Below, in pieces: positions 43,885-52,623 of a stretch of DNA of 64,000 nucleotides (within the stretch, counting starts at the first letter, position 1; every line of letters begins with the position of its first letter). Under the pieces are notes generated by a model. That model had not been told where the DNA came from. It saw nothing but the letters and a program-made list of their open reading frames with translations, and searched no databases. Location of the stretch: NCBI GenBank assembly GCA_013141055.1, contig JABFRS010000001.1, forward strand, positions 1,798,001 to 1,862,000. Reading direction: 5' to 3'. This stretch comes from Cyclobacteriaceae bacterium (GTDB lineage Bacteria; Bacteroidota; Bacteroidia; Cytophagales; Cyclobacteriaceae). Made by a program: the position numbers and the translations under genes.

Positions 43885-45115
43885 AAGCTATTTTGCATAA
43901 GTGGTATTTAGTATTCATTCTATTTTTGTTTCAGGGGTGTGTACAGCATCGCGATACTTATACCATTTTGGGAAACATTGAAGATCCACAAAATCAAATT
44001 GCCATTACAATTTCTTCTGTGCATAATAGCAACCTTTCCGATAGCTTAAAAGTTATTAGGGGAGTAGGTTCGTTAGCCAATTTAGATTCCCTGGAATTAG
44101 GTAAGGCTGATTTTGGAATAGTCGACAACCATTCACGTTTTAGTGATAAGGTCTCGGCTGTATTGCCACTTTATCCTCAAGTTTTACATATACTCTACCG
44201 AAAGGAAAAGAATCCTCACTCGTTGAGTGATCTTTTCAGAATGGGTAAAATATTTGCCGGCATTGACGGAAGCGGGACAAGAATGTTTGTAGATGAACTG
44301 ATGATCGATATCGGTATTAAGAAATCGGAGTGCACTTTCGTGGATATTTATGACTTTTTTGAAGCCGATGTAATTTTTTCATTTACAGATCTGTTAACAC
44401 AGGAAGAGCTGAGAGATCTGGAGGGTTACCAACTATATAGTATTGACACTGTTACAAATCTGGGGAGAGGCTCCCTTGCTGATGGCATCTGCACGAGGCA
44501 TCCTCAGCTTGAGCCTTACATCATTGCTCAGGATCTGTATGGCTCGTTTACACAGCGCCCAATACTTACCTTAAAATGGATGCTGTCCTCGTTTGCCGGA
44601 GCGACCTCGATGCTGACTATGTCTACCGTGTTATTCATACTCTTTCAGAAAACAGTCAGGATCTAAAAAACATTAATCCGCTGCTGTATCATTTTTCACC
44701 TGATTTTGACTCGCGCGAACTCAGTTTTTCGATTCACCAAGGTGCGCGCCAGTATCTTAATCGTGATGCTCCATCTGTCTTTGAGCGTTATGCGGAAGTG
44801 ATGGGCGTAGTTGTCACAATTCTGGTTACGTTGGTAAGTGCGCTTTATACCCTTACTCAATGGCAACGCAGAAGAAAGAAGAATAAAATTGACGTCTATT
44901 ATCAGCGATTACAGAACATACGGAAAAGAGTAAAGTTATCGGAGAGTCAGGAAAGTTTGGAAGAATTGAAATCCGAATTGCAGGCCATTCAGGATGAAAC
45001 TATTGATTTGGTTACCAGAGAGAAATTATTGGCTGACGAATCTTTTATTATTTTTCTTAACCTTTCGAGAATTGTAAGCGAAGAAATCGATAAGAGGCAG
45101 ATAGCCTTTGATTAA
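43881..45115 (+). pseudogene. TAXI-family solute-binding lipoprotein, frameshifted
   Basis: Two overlapping frames form one gene. Frame 1 (43881-44560) has lipobox LFQGC (C20), VIRGVGSLANLDSLELGKAD and FAGIDGSGTRMFVDELM, as in TAXI-type TRAP solute receptors. Frame 2 continues with MDAVLVCRSDLDADYVYRVI, HQGARQYLNRD, one membrane helix (YAEVMGVVVTILVTLV) and a charged coiled coil. The switch falls at the CGCCC run near 44557-44561; one extra C would join them. Full length would be about 411 residues. Either a real frameshift or a sequence error. Confidence 0.75.
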
Positions 45116-45560
45116 ACACTGCTTATTGTGGAGCAAATCATCTCCTATGAGTAAGAGTAGTTTATGGAATTTTGAATTTCTTAAGAATTCGATTAGTTCA
45201 TTTATTCATAGAAATATTCTTACCCACATTACATTTTTAAAGCCACGCTTCTGCTAAGATTCAGCACCCCGAGGAGGGGAACAAACTAATGAAATCTTTT
45301 TCTTGATCCAATAAAAAGTAAAGCGCTTTAAACAAGAATTCACTTTGTATGAAGGCTTTAAGCATGTGCTGGTATGACGCCTTGCCTTATCAATCAATAT
45401 TAGTGGTCACCCTATACCCAATTAAAAAAGGCAAAGCATGCCAAAAACGTTTGGTTTATGATACTGTGTTACAATACCATGACATCATTTTACAAAGTCA
45501 TACAAAGTTATGATCGGGATAGGTGGTACTTTTAAAAGGAACACACTACCAGCAATAAAC
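45116..45560. other. gene-free interval
   Basis: No credible frame. A small hairpin CCCC-GAGGA-GGGG occurs near 45268-45280. The last part leads into the small secreted protein gene. Confidence 0.4.
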
Positions 45561-45989
45561 ATGAAACTTTTACTCACGCTTGTACTTTTGGTCTTCTATA
45601 CCGGAAATATTCAGTCAACAAATCTTAACGATAGTCCAAGACCAGTCACTCGTACTTCCATAATGGACAAAAATGGAAACGGCGTTATTCGTACTCAAAT
45701 CCTATTCAATCGGACGACGAGTCGTGAAGAGGTAATCAGTACCTGCACCTTTCTTGCAAAAGAGAATACGCAATTGACATTCGACCGACTTGAAATTGGA
45801 AAATCTGTATTCGGTGTATTTGGAAGAAATAGGTTAAAATACCTTAGCGGTAGCATTGAGCTGCCAGATGGATCTATTCAAAAATTCAAAGCGGGCGGGG
45901 TATTTGCGTTCCATTCGGTGAAAATCATTTATTCAAACCAAATGGATAGCAAGTCATTCCTAATCGAGATGATTGAGATCATTGATTAG
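45561..45989 (+). CDS. small secreted protein, function unknown
   Basis: 142 residues from the ATG at 45561, which begins a standard signal peptide (MKLLLTLVLLVFYTGNIQS); an in-frame start 51 bases upstream would bury it. The mature part has a beta-strand pattern with a central TFDRLEIGKSVFGVFG and GGVFAFHSVKIIYS. No recognisable family. Confidence 0.55.
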   Translation: MKLLLTLVLLVFYTGNIQSTNLNDSPRPVTRTSIMDKNGNGVIRTQILFNRTTSREEVISTCTFLAKENTQLTFDRLEIGKSVFGVFGRNRLKYLSGSIELPDGSIQKFKAGGVFAFHSVKIIYSNQMDSKSFLIEMIEIID

Positions 45990-46189
45990 AAATGATATGT
46001 AACTTCTTAATCTCCGGTTCATATCTTAAAAGAAATTTTCATTGTTTTAAATAGAAAGGGAACTCACTTTTCTGATTTCAACAAGCCTCTTTTTTTTCTT
46101 CCTGTTCACGTTGGCTTTTTCTGGAACAAGGGAAGCATTTGTTTACAGAAAAACGTCCCGTAAACCGTAAATATATTCTTCGGATGCTT

Positions 46190-46891
46190 TTAAATCCTGG
46201 CTTCAGCAATGAGAAGGTCTGCTTTGGTCTTTTTCCTACGATACGTCCATATTACATACGTTATAATGGGTTGACCGATCGATATAGGTATTATAAGCAA
46301 TAGCACCTGCGGTAAAAATTTAAATAGTCTCGAGTTATTTACTAAAAAGGCAGTAAGTGCTGCAATGAATCCGTGGCTCATTCTAAAAATATGGATGAAC
46401 AGCCAGTAATTTTTTTCAATAGGCTTCTTTATGTAATGAAATAGATCTACGGCACAGCAATACATACCAATTGTTGAGAAGGCGAAAAGTACGATCGACA
46501 AAAAGGCATCGGTTTGTAAACTGTTAATCGCCCAAATAATGAACGCCATCGTGGTAATGAGCATACCAATGGTAAGTGCCCAGTCAACTAATAATGGTTT
46601 TTGACCCTCATGCAATTTTTTGATATACAGTATTCTATATCCTGTGGCTACCTGGTAAAAACTAATCAGGGCTATTGGAATAAATAGTAAATAACCTGAG
46701 CGAAAGATGCCTGCATTCAAGCCCAGAAGACAAGTTAAAGCCATGCTCCAGAAAAATATTTTTCCAAAGAGTCGATGATTCACATGCCCTTTTTTTGTTG
46801 CCATCGCCAGCACACCAGTTATCAATGCAGTTGCGCCACCGGCAATGTGAATTCCTTTCAACATATCTAAAATGTCCATTATTTTTTTCAA
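46190..46891 (-). CDS. DUF2306-like membrane protein
   Basis: 233 residues with about six or seven hydrophobic helices. The first helix IHIAGGATALITGVLAM and the following KGHVNHRLFGKIFFWSM are typical of the DUF2306-type family, whose members keep a conserved His in the helix region. In-frame ATGs at codons 5 and 10 are alternative starts. Function unknown. A decayed partial copy lies at 38302-38552. Upstream of the membrane-bound LytTR gene on the same strand with a gap of about 130 bases. Confidence 0.75.
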   Translation of the reverse strand: MKKIMDILDMLKGIHIAGGATALITGVLAMATKKGHVNHRLFGKIFFWSMALTCLLGLNAGIFRSGYLLFIPIALISFYQVATGYRILYIKKLHEGQKPLLVDWALTIGMLITTMAFIIWAINSLQTDAFLSIVLFAFSTIGMYCCAVDLFHYIKKPIEKNYWLFIHIFRMSHGFIAALTAFLVNNSRLFKFLPQVLLLIIPISIGQPIITYVIWTYRRKKTKADLLIAEARI

Positions 46892-47019
46892 GCAAATTTA
46901 TGGCAGCTTTCATTAATATATTAAGCACCAGGGTAACGCCGCTGCACATTTGGGGCTAAAAACAAAATTTTGGGGCGAAAGCCTTCAATCCGAAAAAAGT
47001 ACGAGAAGCCAAAAGACTC

Positions 47020-47934
47020 TTACGACCTGAGTAATTCATTTATTCTATTCAAATAGGTTTTTCCTACGGGTATCAATTTTACCTGCTGCTCCAATTTTAA
47101 GCTCAAACCCTGCGCAGTGGGTATGGTTTTTTCTACTTTAGACACATTAATGATGAACCCACGATGACACCTTATTATATTATCAAAACCTGCAACCTGT
47201 CGTTCCATTCTTGTTAATGTACTTCTGAACAATGTGTGTTTTATTGTTCCATCCGCTCTATAAACAATATTGATATAATTATCTGCTGTAGCTAAAATCC
47301 ATAAATCCTTCTCCAACAGTTCTAATTTTTCACTATGGCTTTCTCCTTTCAATAGAATCATTTTTTCCGTGGCAGCCGTTACAATTTCGTTATCTGTAAT
47401 GCTGTTAGTTTTCGAAGTTACTGTTGGAATTATCTGTTTATTTTGCGCCAGTTGATTATTAATGTCAACTGAAGTTCTTTGATATTGATCGAGCAGTATT
47501 TTTTGCTTTACTAAAACAGAAAAACTGATTGGTAATAAACCTACGACAAAGGTCGCTAGTAAAAATTTAAAAAAACTTGTGAACCCAATAACATCGTTTT
47601 CTAAAAATTGGTAAGCCAGTAAATTTGAAGCGGCAATAATAATAATTGCAGTTAATTGAAAAAGAACTTCTTTGCCTACTATCCATCTTTCTTCTTTAAA
47701 CACATTAGGAAATAATAATGGCGAAATTATGGTTAACAATAAAAGGCAAACAGAGGTAACCGTACCGTACACAATTGAATAAGTCAGTTGTGAAGATTGC
47801 GACAGCCTGTTAATATTAAACGGCTGCATGATATAGAAAATAAGGAACACTATTAATCCTGATAAAATACTGATTAGTGTTTGTCGCGCCGAAAAACTAT
47901 AAGATGGAAATGGCTTAAGCAAGATTTTCTTCAT
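47020..47934 (-). CDS. membrane-bound LytTR-family transcriptional regulator
   Basis: 304 residues. Four membrane helices (about 19-40, 53-75, 86-107, 118-140), a short linker and a C-terminal LytTR DNA-binding domain (about 205-300; NYINIVYRADGTIKHTLFR, then FDNIIRCHRGFIINVSKVEK). No receiver domain and no histidine kinase nearby, so it is a one-component membrane regulator. Such proteins occur in Bacteroidota as single genes. Target may be its own gene or the DUF2306-type gene downstream. Confidence 0.85.
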   Translation of the reverse strand: MKKILLKPFPSYSFSARQTLISILSGLIVFLIFYIMQPFNINRLSQSSQLTYSIVYGTVTSVCLLLLTIISPLLFPNVFKEERWIVGKEVLFQLTAIIIIAASNLLAYQFLENDVIGFTSFFKFLLATFVVGLLPISFSVLVKQKILLDQYQRTSVDINNQLAQNKQIIPTVTSKTNSITDNEIVTAATEKMILLKGESHSEKLELLEKDLWILATADNYINIVYRADGTIKHTLFRSTLTRMERQVAGFDNIIRCHRGFIINVSKVEKTIPTAQGLSLKLEQQVKLIPVGKTYLNRINELLRS

Positions 47935-48056
47935 CGGTAAATATCAATAGTTAATTTCTAGGATCAGGTTTGTGATTCCATATTTGTTCCTTTACTGGTT
48001 CACCTCGAAGTTTACATTTTGTCTCGTGAAGCGGTTGAACGAAAATAATAGACTGT

Positions 48057-48980
48057 TCAATATTTCTCGTACCACTCAAATTTCTGACGAATGATGGCGG
48101 CTTTCTCTTTTATCATGTGATCAAGAAAGGCTGCTGCCACGGGCGAATGCTTTTTGCCTTTTAACCAGATCATGCTCCACACGGTCTTGATCGGAAGTTC
48201 TTTCACATTGACGATCTGAAGGTCACCATTGTGAAGTTCATTCTTAATACCAATTAATGGCATGATCGAATAACCGAGCCCTGCCAGCACCGCCTGCTTT
48301 ACCGCTTCGTTCGAGGTGAGCTCCATGCGCTTGATTGCCTTGATCTTGTATTTTTCAAGAAACGATTCCATCGTCTGCCGTGTACCAGAACCCTTTTCTC
48401 GATAAATCAGCGGAAGCTCTTTTAAAAGCTCCCTGGCATGAACAGCTTTATTGAATTTCCTGTCCATGTTCCCCACCAGGAATAATTTATTCTGAAGGAG
48501 ATCCAGTTTCTGCACATTCAGTAGTTTGGGCAGTATTGATACTAGGGAAAAATCCACTGCATTTTCTTCAAGACTCTCCACTACTTTATTCTTATTGGTG
48601 ACATCCATCAATAATTCAATTCCGGGATGCTGTTGCATAAACGATGATAGAAAATAGGGCATGATATATTTTCCGGTGGAGACGACAGAAATTTTAAGAC
48701 GACCGGACAATTGACCTTTAAACGTGAGTGTTTTGCTATTGATCTCAGCCACCTGATTAAGAATATTCTCAGCCGCAAAAGCAATTTCCTTTCCAAATTC
48801 TGTAATATATATTTTCCTCCCTACGATTTCGGTCAGGGGAATGTCAAACTGTTCCTGGAAGTTTCGTAACTGGATTGATACGGCCGGCTGGGTAAGGTGC
48901 AAATCTTCTGCCGCCTTGGTCACGCTTGCAGTCTGCGTGACTCTCAGAAAAACCTGCAATTGATTGAGTGTGTAATTCAT
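48057..48980 (-). CDS. LysR-family regulator, CbbR/CysB-like, divergent from the carbon module
   Basis: 307 residues. LysR HTH at 1-60 (LNQLQVFLRVTQTASVTKAA, then LHLTQPAVSIQLRNFQEQF). C-terminal effector domain with TNKNKVVESLEENAVDFSLV. It lies 86 bases from and divergent to the small membrane protein that leads the carbonic anhydrase/SbtA genes, the arrangement of CbbR/CmpR regulators of inorganic-carbon genes in other bacteria. Control of the adjacent operon is inference. Confidence 0.88.
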   Translation of the reverse strand: MNYTLNQLQVFLRVTQTASVTKAAEDLHLTQPAVSIQLRNFQEQFDIPLTEIVGRKIYITEFGKEIAFAAENILNQVAEINSKTLTFKGQLSGRLKISVVSTGKYIMPYFLSSFMQQHPGIELLMDVTNKNKVVESLEENAVDFSLVSILPKLLNVQKLDLLQNKLFLVGNMDRKFNKAVHARELLKELPLIYREKGSGTRQTMESFLEKYKIKAIKRMELTSNEAVKQAVLAGLGYSIMPLIGIKNELHNGDLQIVNVKELPIKTVWSMIWLKGKKHSPVAAAFLDHMIKEKAAIIRQKFEWYEKY

Positions 48981-49009
48981 AAATAATGTTTATGGTATGC
49001 ATCAAAAAG

Positions 49010-49025
49010 ATAAATAAAAATCTAT
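49010..49025. promoter_or_regulatory. imperfect inverted repeat in the divergent LysR/carbon-module promoter
   Basis: ATAAAT and ATCTAT around AAAA (one mismatch), in the 86-base region between the two divergent genes. Its place suits a LysR-type site, but the score is weak. Confidence 0.3.
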
Positions 49026-49066
49026 GAATTCCAATGCACATTTTTGCGGAACGAAATTTTTAATCT

Positions 49067-49318
49067 ATGAAAATAACGGAATGGACTTACAAAGTCATAA
49101 CAAGCCTGATCTTACTGGCCATCGTATACGAAAAGATGATGTCGGCAAAAGCCAATTTAAAATTCGAGATTATTTCTGACATAGCGATTGTTCTGATCCT
49201 CCTTGGACTTGGTGAGGTTATGATTCGATCTCTTATTCATTGGACAATGAATAAGATTTCAAAAGCTCAACTCATCTTAAAATCGAAAATTACCACGCCA
49301 GGAGCAATTACCGAATAA
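49067..49318 (+). CDS. small two-helix membrane protein, function unknown
   Basis: 83 residues with hydrophobic segments about 10-23 and 36-56 and a basic C-terminal tail. No family recognised. First gene of the LysR-flanked carbonic anhydrase/SbtA module, 72 bases before the carbonic anhydrase gene. Confidence 0.6.
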   Translation: MKITEWTYKVITSLILLAIVYEKMMSAKANLKFEIISDIAIVLILLGLGEVMIRSLIHWTMNKISKAQLILKSKITTPGAITE

Positions 49319-49390
49319 AGCTGATAACAACATCCGATTGCTTAGAACACCAATTTTAAATCTAAAAATTCAACAAAAAAAAACGATTAA

Positions 49391-50047
49391 ATGAAATTTA
49401 CAATTGTTGAGAGAGTATTGGTATTGTGCTTGCTGATAAGCACATCTTTTGGATATAGTCAGTCTCCGGGATCATTGGATGAAAACGTTCTCCGTCTAAA
49501 AGAAGGAAATCAAAGATTCGTAACTGGAAAATCAACGCGTCCGCGGCAGGATTTCAAACGCATAAAAGAAGTTTCAACCGGACAATCGCCATTTGCCATC
49601 ATCGTCGGGTGTTCGGATTCAAGGGTTCCAAACGAAATTATTTTTGACCAGGGGCTCGGCGACTTATTTATCGTCCGTACCGCAGGTCAGGTATCTACGT
49701 ATGCTTCGTGGGGCAGTATTGAATTTGCAGAGGAAGTTTTAGGGACGAAGTTGATCGTCGTACTTGGACATACACAATGCGGCGCGGTGAATGCGGCCGT
49801 GAAATTGCCCGATGTTCCCGGTCACATTGTTACATTGATCAACGCCATAAAACCCGCTGTTGAAAAAGCAAAAACGAAAAACCCGACTGACCTTCTGGAC
49901 CTTGCCATCCGCGAAAATATCATCATGGAAGTTGAACAGTTAAGAAACCTTGAACCCGTCCTTGCTAAAAAAATTCGGGAGGGATCTATCCGAATCATAG
50001 GGGCGCTCTATCATCTTGAATCGGGTGAAGTAGAATTTCTTAACTAA
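49391..50047 (+). CDS. periplasmic beta-carbonic anhydrase
   Basis: 218 residues with a signal peptide (about 1-24, ending YSQS). Complete beta-class active site: zinc ligands C74, H127 and C130 (GCSDSR, LGHTQCGAV) and the D76-R78 pair. Interconverts CO2 and bicarbonate in the periplasm. It precedes an SbtA-type bicarbonate permease by 22 bases, consistent with supplying bicarbonate to it or recapturing leaked CO2. Confidence 0.93.
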   Translation: MKFTIVERVLVLCLLISTSFGYSQSPGSLDENVLRLKEGNQRFVTGKSTRPRQDFKRIKEVSTGQSPFAIIVGCSDSRVPNEIIFDQGLGDLFIVRTAGQVSTYASWGSIEFAEEVLGTKLIVVLGHTQCGAVNAAVKLPDVPGHIVTLINAIKPAVEKAKTKNPTDLLDLAIRENIIMEVEQLRNLEPVLAKKIREGSIRIIGALYHLESGEVEFLN

Positions 50048-50069
50048 TCTAAACTAAACTACGCTGCTC

Positions 50070-51029
50070 ATGTTGACAAGTATTCTTTCGCCGATGGTGC
50101 TGGCATTTTTACTGGGGATAATTGCCTCCCGCATTAAAAGCGATTTAAAGTTTCCGGATTCGCTATACCAATCTCTTACTATTTACTTACTGATTGCCAT
50201 TGGCTTAAAGGGAGGATATAAATTGTCTCTCGCTTCATTTTCAGAAGTCTTTCAACCGGCGTTGGTGGCTATCGCTCTGTGCTGTCTGATACCTTTATGG
50301 ACCTACTGGCTGATGCGCAAAGCAGGAAAATTTGATGTTTACAACGCAGCCGCTCTGGCCGCCCACTATGGTTCGGTATCTGCCGTGACCTTTAGCGCGG
50401 CGTTAGCATTTCATGAGACGCTTGGAATTTCCTTCGAAGGCTTCATGCCCAGTATGCTTGCCATGATGGAGATCCCCGCTATATTGATCGGCATATCATT
50501 GGCGCGAATCAATTCGGCTTCCAATAATAACAGTGCAGGGATCAAAGAAATCGCGCGGGAATTATTTGCAGGTAAAAGCAGCTTATTGCTTTTAGGGTTT
50601 CTGGTGATCGGTTTTCTTGTTGGCAAAAGTGGTTGGGAACAAGTTGCTCCTTTATTTGATGTTCCTTTCAAAGGTGTACTCACACTTTTCCTCCTGGAAG
50701 CAGGATTGATGGCCGGAAGAAAATTATCGGACCTTAAAAAAGGAGGCGCTTTCCTGATCGCATTCGGAATTATGTTTCCGATGATACATGCTGTGCTCGG
50801 TATCTTCCTTGGACATCTGGCCGGTTTAAGCCTTGGCGGTGCTACCATCCTCGGTGTGCTGGCAGCAAGTGCATCATATATCGCCGCGCCGGCAGCATGT
50901 CGTGTTGCATTACCCGAGGCCAACCCGTCCTATTACCTGACGGCTGCACTCGCCATAACCTTTCCTTTTAACATTCTGATCGGCCTTCCATTATACCACG
51001 AATTGGCAATTTTCTTTTTCTCGAATTAA
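50070..51029 (+). CDS. sbtA: SbtA-type sodium-dependent bicarbonate permease
   Basis: 319 residues with about ten hydrophobic helices in two repeated halves. The N-terminal half has SLYQSLTIYLLIAIGLKGG and the C-terminal half has HLAGLSLGGATILGVLAASA, then SYIAAPAACRVALPEANPS, as in the SbtA family. Length fits the family. In cyanobacteria SbtA takes up bicarbonate with sodium and is controlled by the PII-like SbtB; an SbtB-like gene follows 12 bases later. Confidence 0.88.
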   Translation: MLTSILSPMVLAFLLGIIASRIKSDLKFPDSLYQSLTIYLLIAIGLKGGYKLSLASFSEVFQPALVAIALCCLIPLWTYWLMRKAGKFDVYNAAALAAHYGSVSAVTFSAALAFHETLGISFEGFMPSMLAMMEIPAILIGISLARINSASNNNSAGIKEIARELFAGKSSLLLLGFLVIGFLVGKSGWEQVAPLFDVPFKGVLTLFLLEAGLMAGRKLSDLKKGGAFLIAFGIMFPMIHAVLGIFLGHLAGLSLGGATILGVLAASASYIAAPAACRVALPEANPSYYLTAALAITFPFNILIGLPLYHELAIFFFSN

Positions 51030-51041
51030 ACGTGATAAACC

Positions 51042-51338
51042 ATGGACAACTTACAGTTACTAACCATTATTGCAGAAGAAGCACTTGCAGTTTCACTTGA
51101 AAAAGAAATTGAACAACTAGGTGCCAAAGGATATACGACGTCCAATGCGTCAGGAAAGGGCTTGCATGGAGTCCGCGACAATCAATGGGAGGGCGAAAAC
51201 ACGAAGATTGAAACAATTATTTCCGAAGAGAATTGTAAAAAAATACTGGACCATCTTCAGAAAAAATATTTTGACAGGTATGCGCTGATAGCATTCTATC
51301 ACCCTGTTAATGTGGTGAGGAGTAATCATTTTGTTTGA
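51042..51338 (+). CDS. SbtB-like PII-family protein
   Basis: 98 residues, PII fold. T-loop region GKGLHGVRDNQWEGENTKIE (residues about 40-59) and strand ETIISEENCKKIL; ends VVRSNHFV. SbtB proteins bind adenine nucleotides and regulate SbtA. The cysteine-containing C-terminal loop of cyanobacterial SbtB is absent here. Starts 12 bases after the sbtA-like stop and precedes the DUF6671 gene by 35 bases. Confidence 0.85.
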   Translation: MDNLQLLTIIAEEALAVSLEKEIEQLGAKGYTTSNASGKGLHGVRDNQWEGENTKIETIISEENCKKILDHLQKKYFDRYALIAFYHPVNVVRSNHFV

Positions 51339-51373
51339 TTTTTCTCTATTCACCTAACGAAATCATAAAGCAT

Positions 51374-52204
51374 ATGTTCCAGGGAAGAACCTTGCTGATC
51401 GCAACAAAGCATAAAAAGGAACGTGTCATGGCTCCCTTGCTCGAAGCTCATCTGGGCGTTAAGTGTATTCCTACATGTGGACTGGATACTGACTTATTCG
51501 GTACATTCTCGGGGGAAGTGGATCGAAAAGAAGATCCGTTAAATACATTGCGCAATAAGTGTCTGAAGGCCATGGAACTGCACCATGCTGACCTGGCCGT
51601 AGCAAGCGAAGGTTCTTTTGGCCCACATCCTTCACTTGTATTTGTTTCAGCTGACGATGAACTGGTATTACTCCTTGATGCAAAAGCTAATTTTGAAGTA
51701 ATGGGAAGAGAACTGTCTGTGAGCACCAATTTCGACGGCTCTCAGATTACAACAGTTAACCAACTTATCGATTTTGCAAGCCATGTCAACTTTCCATCCC
51801 ACGGAGTAATTACACGGCCTTCAAAGGATGACTATTCCGGGATGACCAAAGGAATTACAGGATGGAGGGTTCTGCGTAAAGCGTTTCAGGCTTTGATAAA
51901 AAAATACGGCAATTGCTATGTTGAAACAGACATGCGGGCGCTCTTCAATCCAACGCGCATGAAGGTGATCGACAAAGCAACTCAGAAGTTGATCGAGCGC
52001 GTTAATTCATGCTGCCCGGCTTGCAATACGCCAGGGTTCGGAATCACTTCTGTAGAGCGCGGCTTACCATGCTCTGTATGTAAGATGCCAACAAGAGCCA
52101 GTAAGTATTTGATTCATTCGTGTCAAAAATGTGAATACGTTGTCAAATATCCTGTTGCATCAGTTTTTGAAGATCCTAGATATTGCGATTTCTGCAATCC
52201 ATGA
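51374..52204 (+). CDS. DUF6671-like protein with C-terminal zinc-ribbon motifs
   Basis: 276 residues from the ATG at 51374; an earlier in-frame start lies in the tail of the SbtB-like gene. N-terminal domain: GRTLLIATKHKKERVMAPLL, LDTDLFGTFSGEVDRKEDPL, ASEGSFGPHPSLVFVSADDE. The C-terminal part (about 210-276) has four CxxC knuckles (CPAC, CSVC, CQKC, CDFC), predicting two zinc ribbons. The family has no known function. Position after SbtB in the same direction suggests a link with inorganic-carbon handling (inference). Confidence 0.8.
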   Translation: MFQGRTLLIATKHKKERVMAPLLEAHLGVKCIPTCGLDTDLFGTFSGEVDRKEDPLNTLRNKCLKAMELHHADLAVASEGSFGPHPSLVFVSADDELVLLLDAKANFEVMGRELSVSTNFDGSQITTVNQLIDFASHVNFPSHGVITRPSKDDYSGMTKGITGWRVLRKAFQALIKKYGNCYVETDMRALFNPTRMKVIDKATQKLIERVNSCCPACNTPGFGITSVERGLPCSVCKMPTRASKYLIHSCQKCEYVVKYPVASVFEDPRYCDFCNP

Positions 52205-52623
52205 AAGGCCTGCTCGGAAAATGGAGTCAAAAGTTTAGCGCTTAAAATCAGATATGATACAATCCTCCTTTCAAACAACAACACTTCGAGCCACAGTAGT
52301 CACTCAAAAATGTTGGGCATTCCAGCATTTCGACAGCAATTCCAGTGGTCAAAAAAACGACGATCAATCAATAGTGATTTTTTCATGCGAACATTGCCAT
52401 CACGGAGAGCACTGCTTTTTTTGTGAATCTACAACCCAATTAGTGACAGAGGCCGGTACCCGCAACGCGTGAACTCAGGTTCAATTCTTGTCAACCCAAG
52501 CGGGGGGTGTTCACTATTGAATAGAAGGAAATGGAAAATATCACATAAAAAGAATTTTATAAACGCGCAAAATCTAAATCCATTTTTGCAATTCATGTAA
52601 TCAGGGGCTTAACTGTTGTTATC
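52205..52623. other. interval with one doubtful small frame
   Basis: A 72-codon plus-strand frame at 52254-52472 contains CEHCHHGEHCFFC, a zinc-ligand-like cluster, but no other sign of a gene, so I do not annotate it. The remainder is AT-rich and runs to the dihydroorotase start. Confidence 0.35.

Noticed and set aside
50411..50923. 170-codon minus-strand frame
   Set aside because: Antisense to sbtA; Pro/Arg/Ala-rich translation typical of a shadow frame.
52254..52472. 72-codon frame with CEHC...HCFFC cluster
   Set aside because: The Cys/His cluster is suggestive, but nothing else supports a gene and the rest is low-information.
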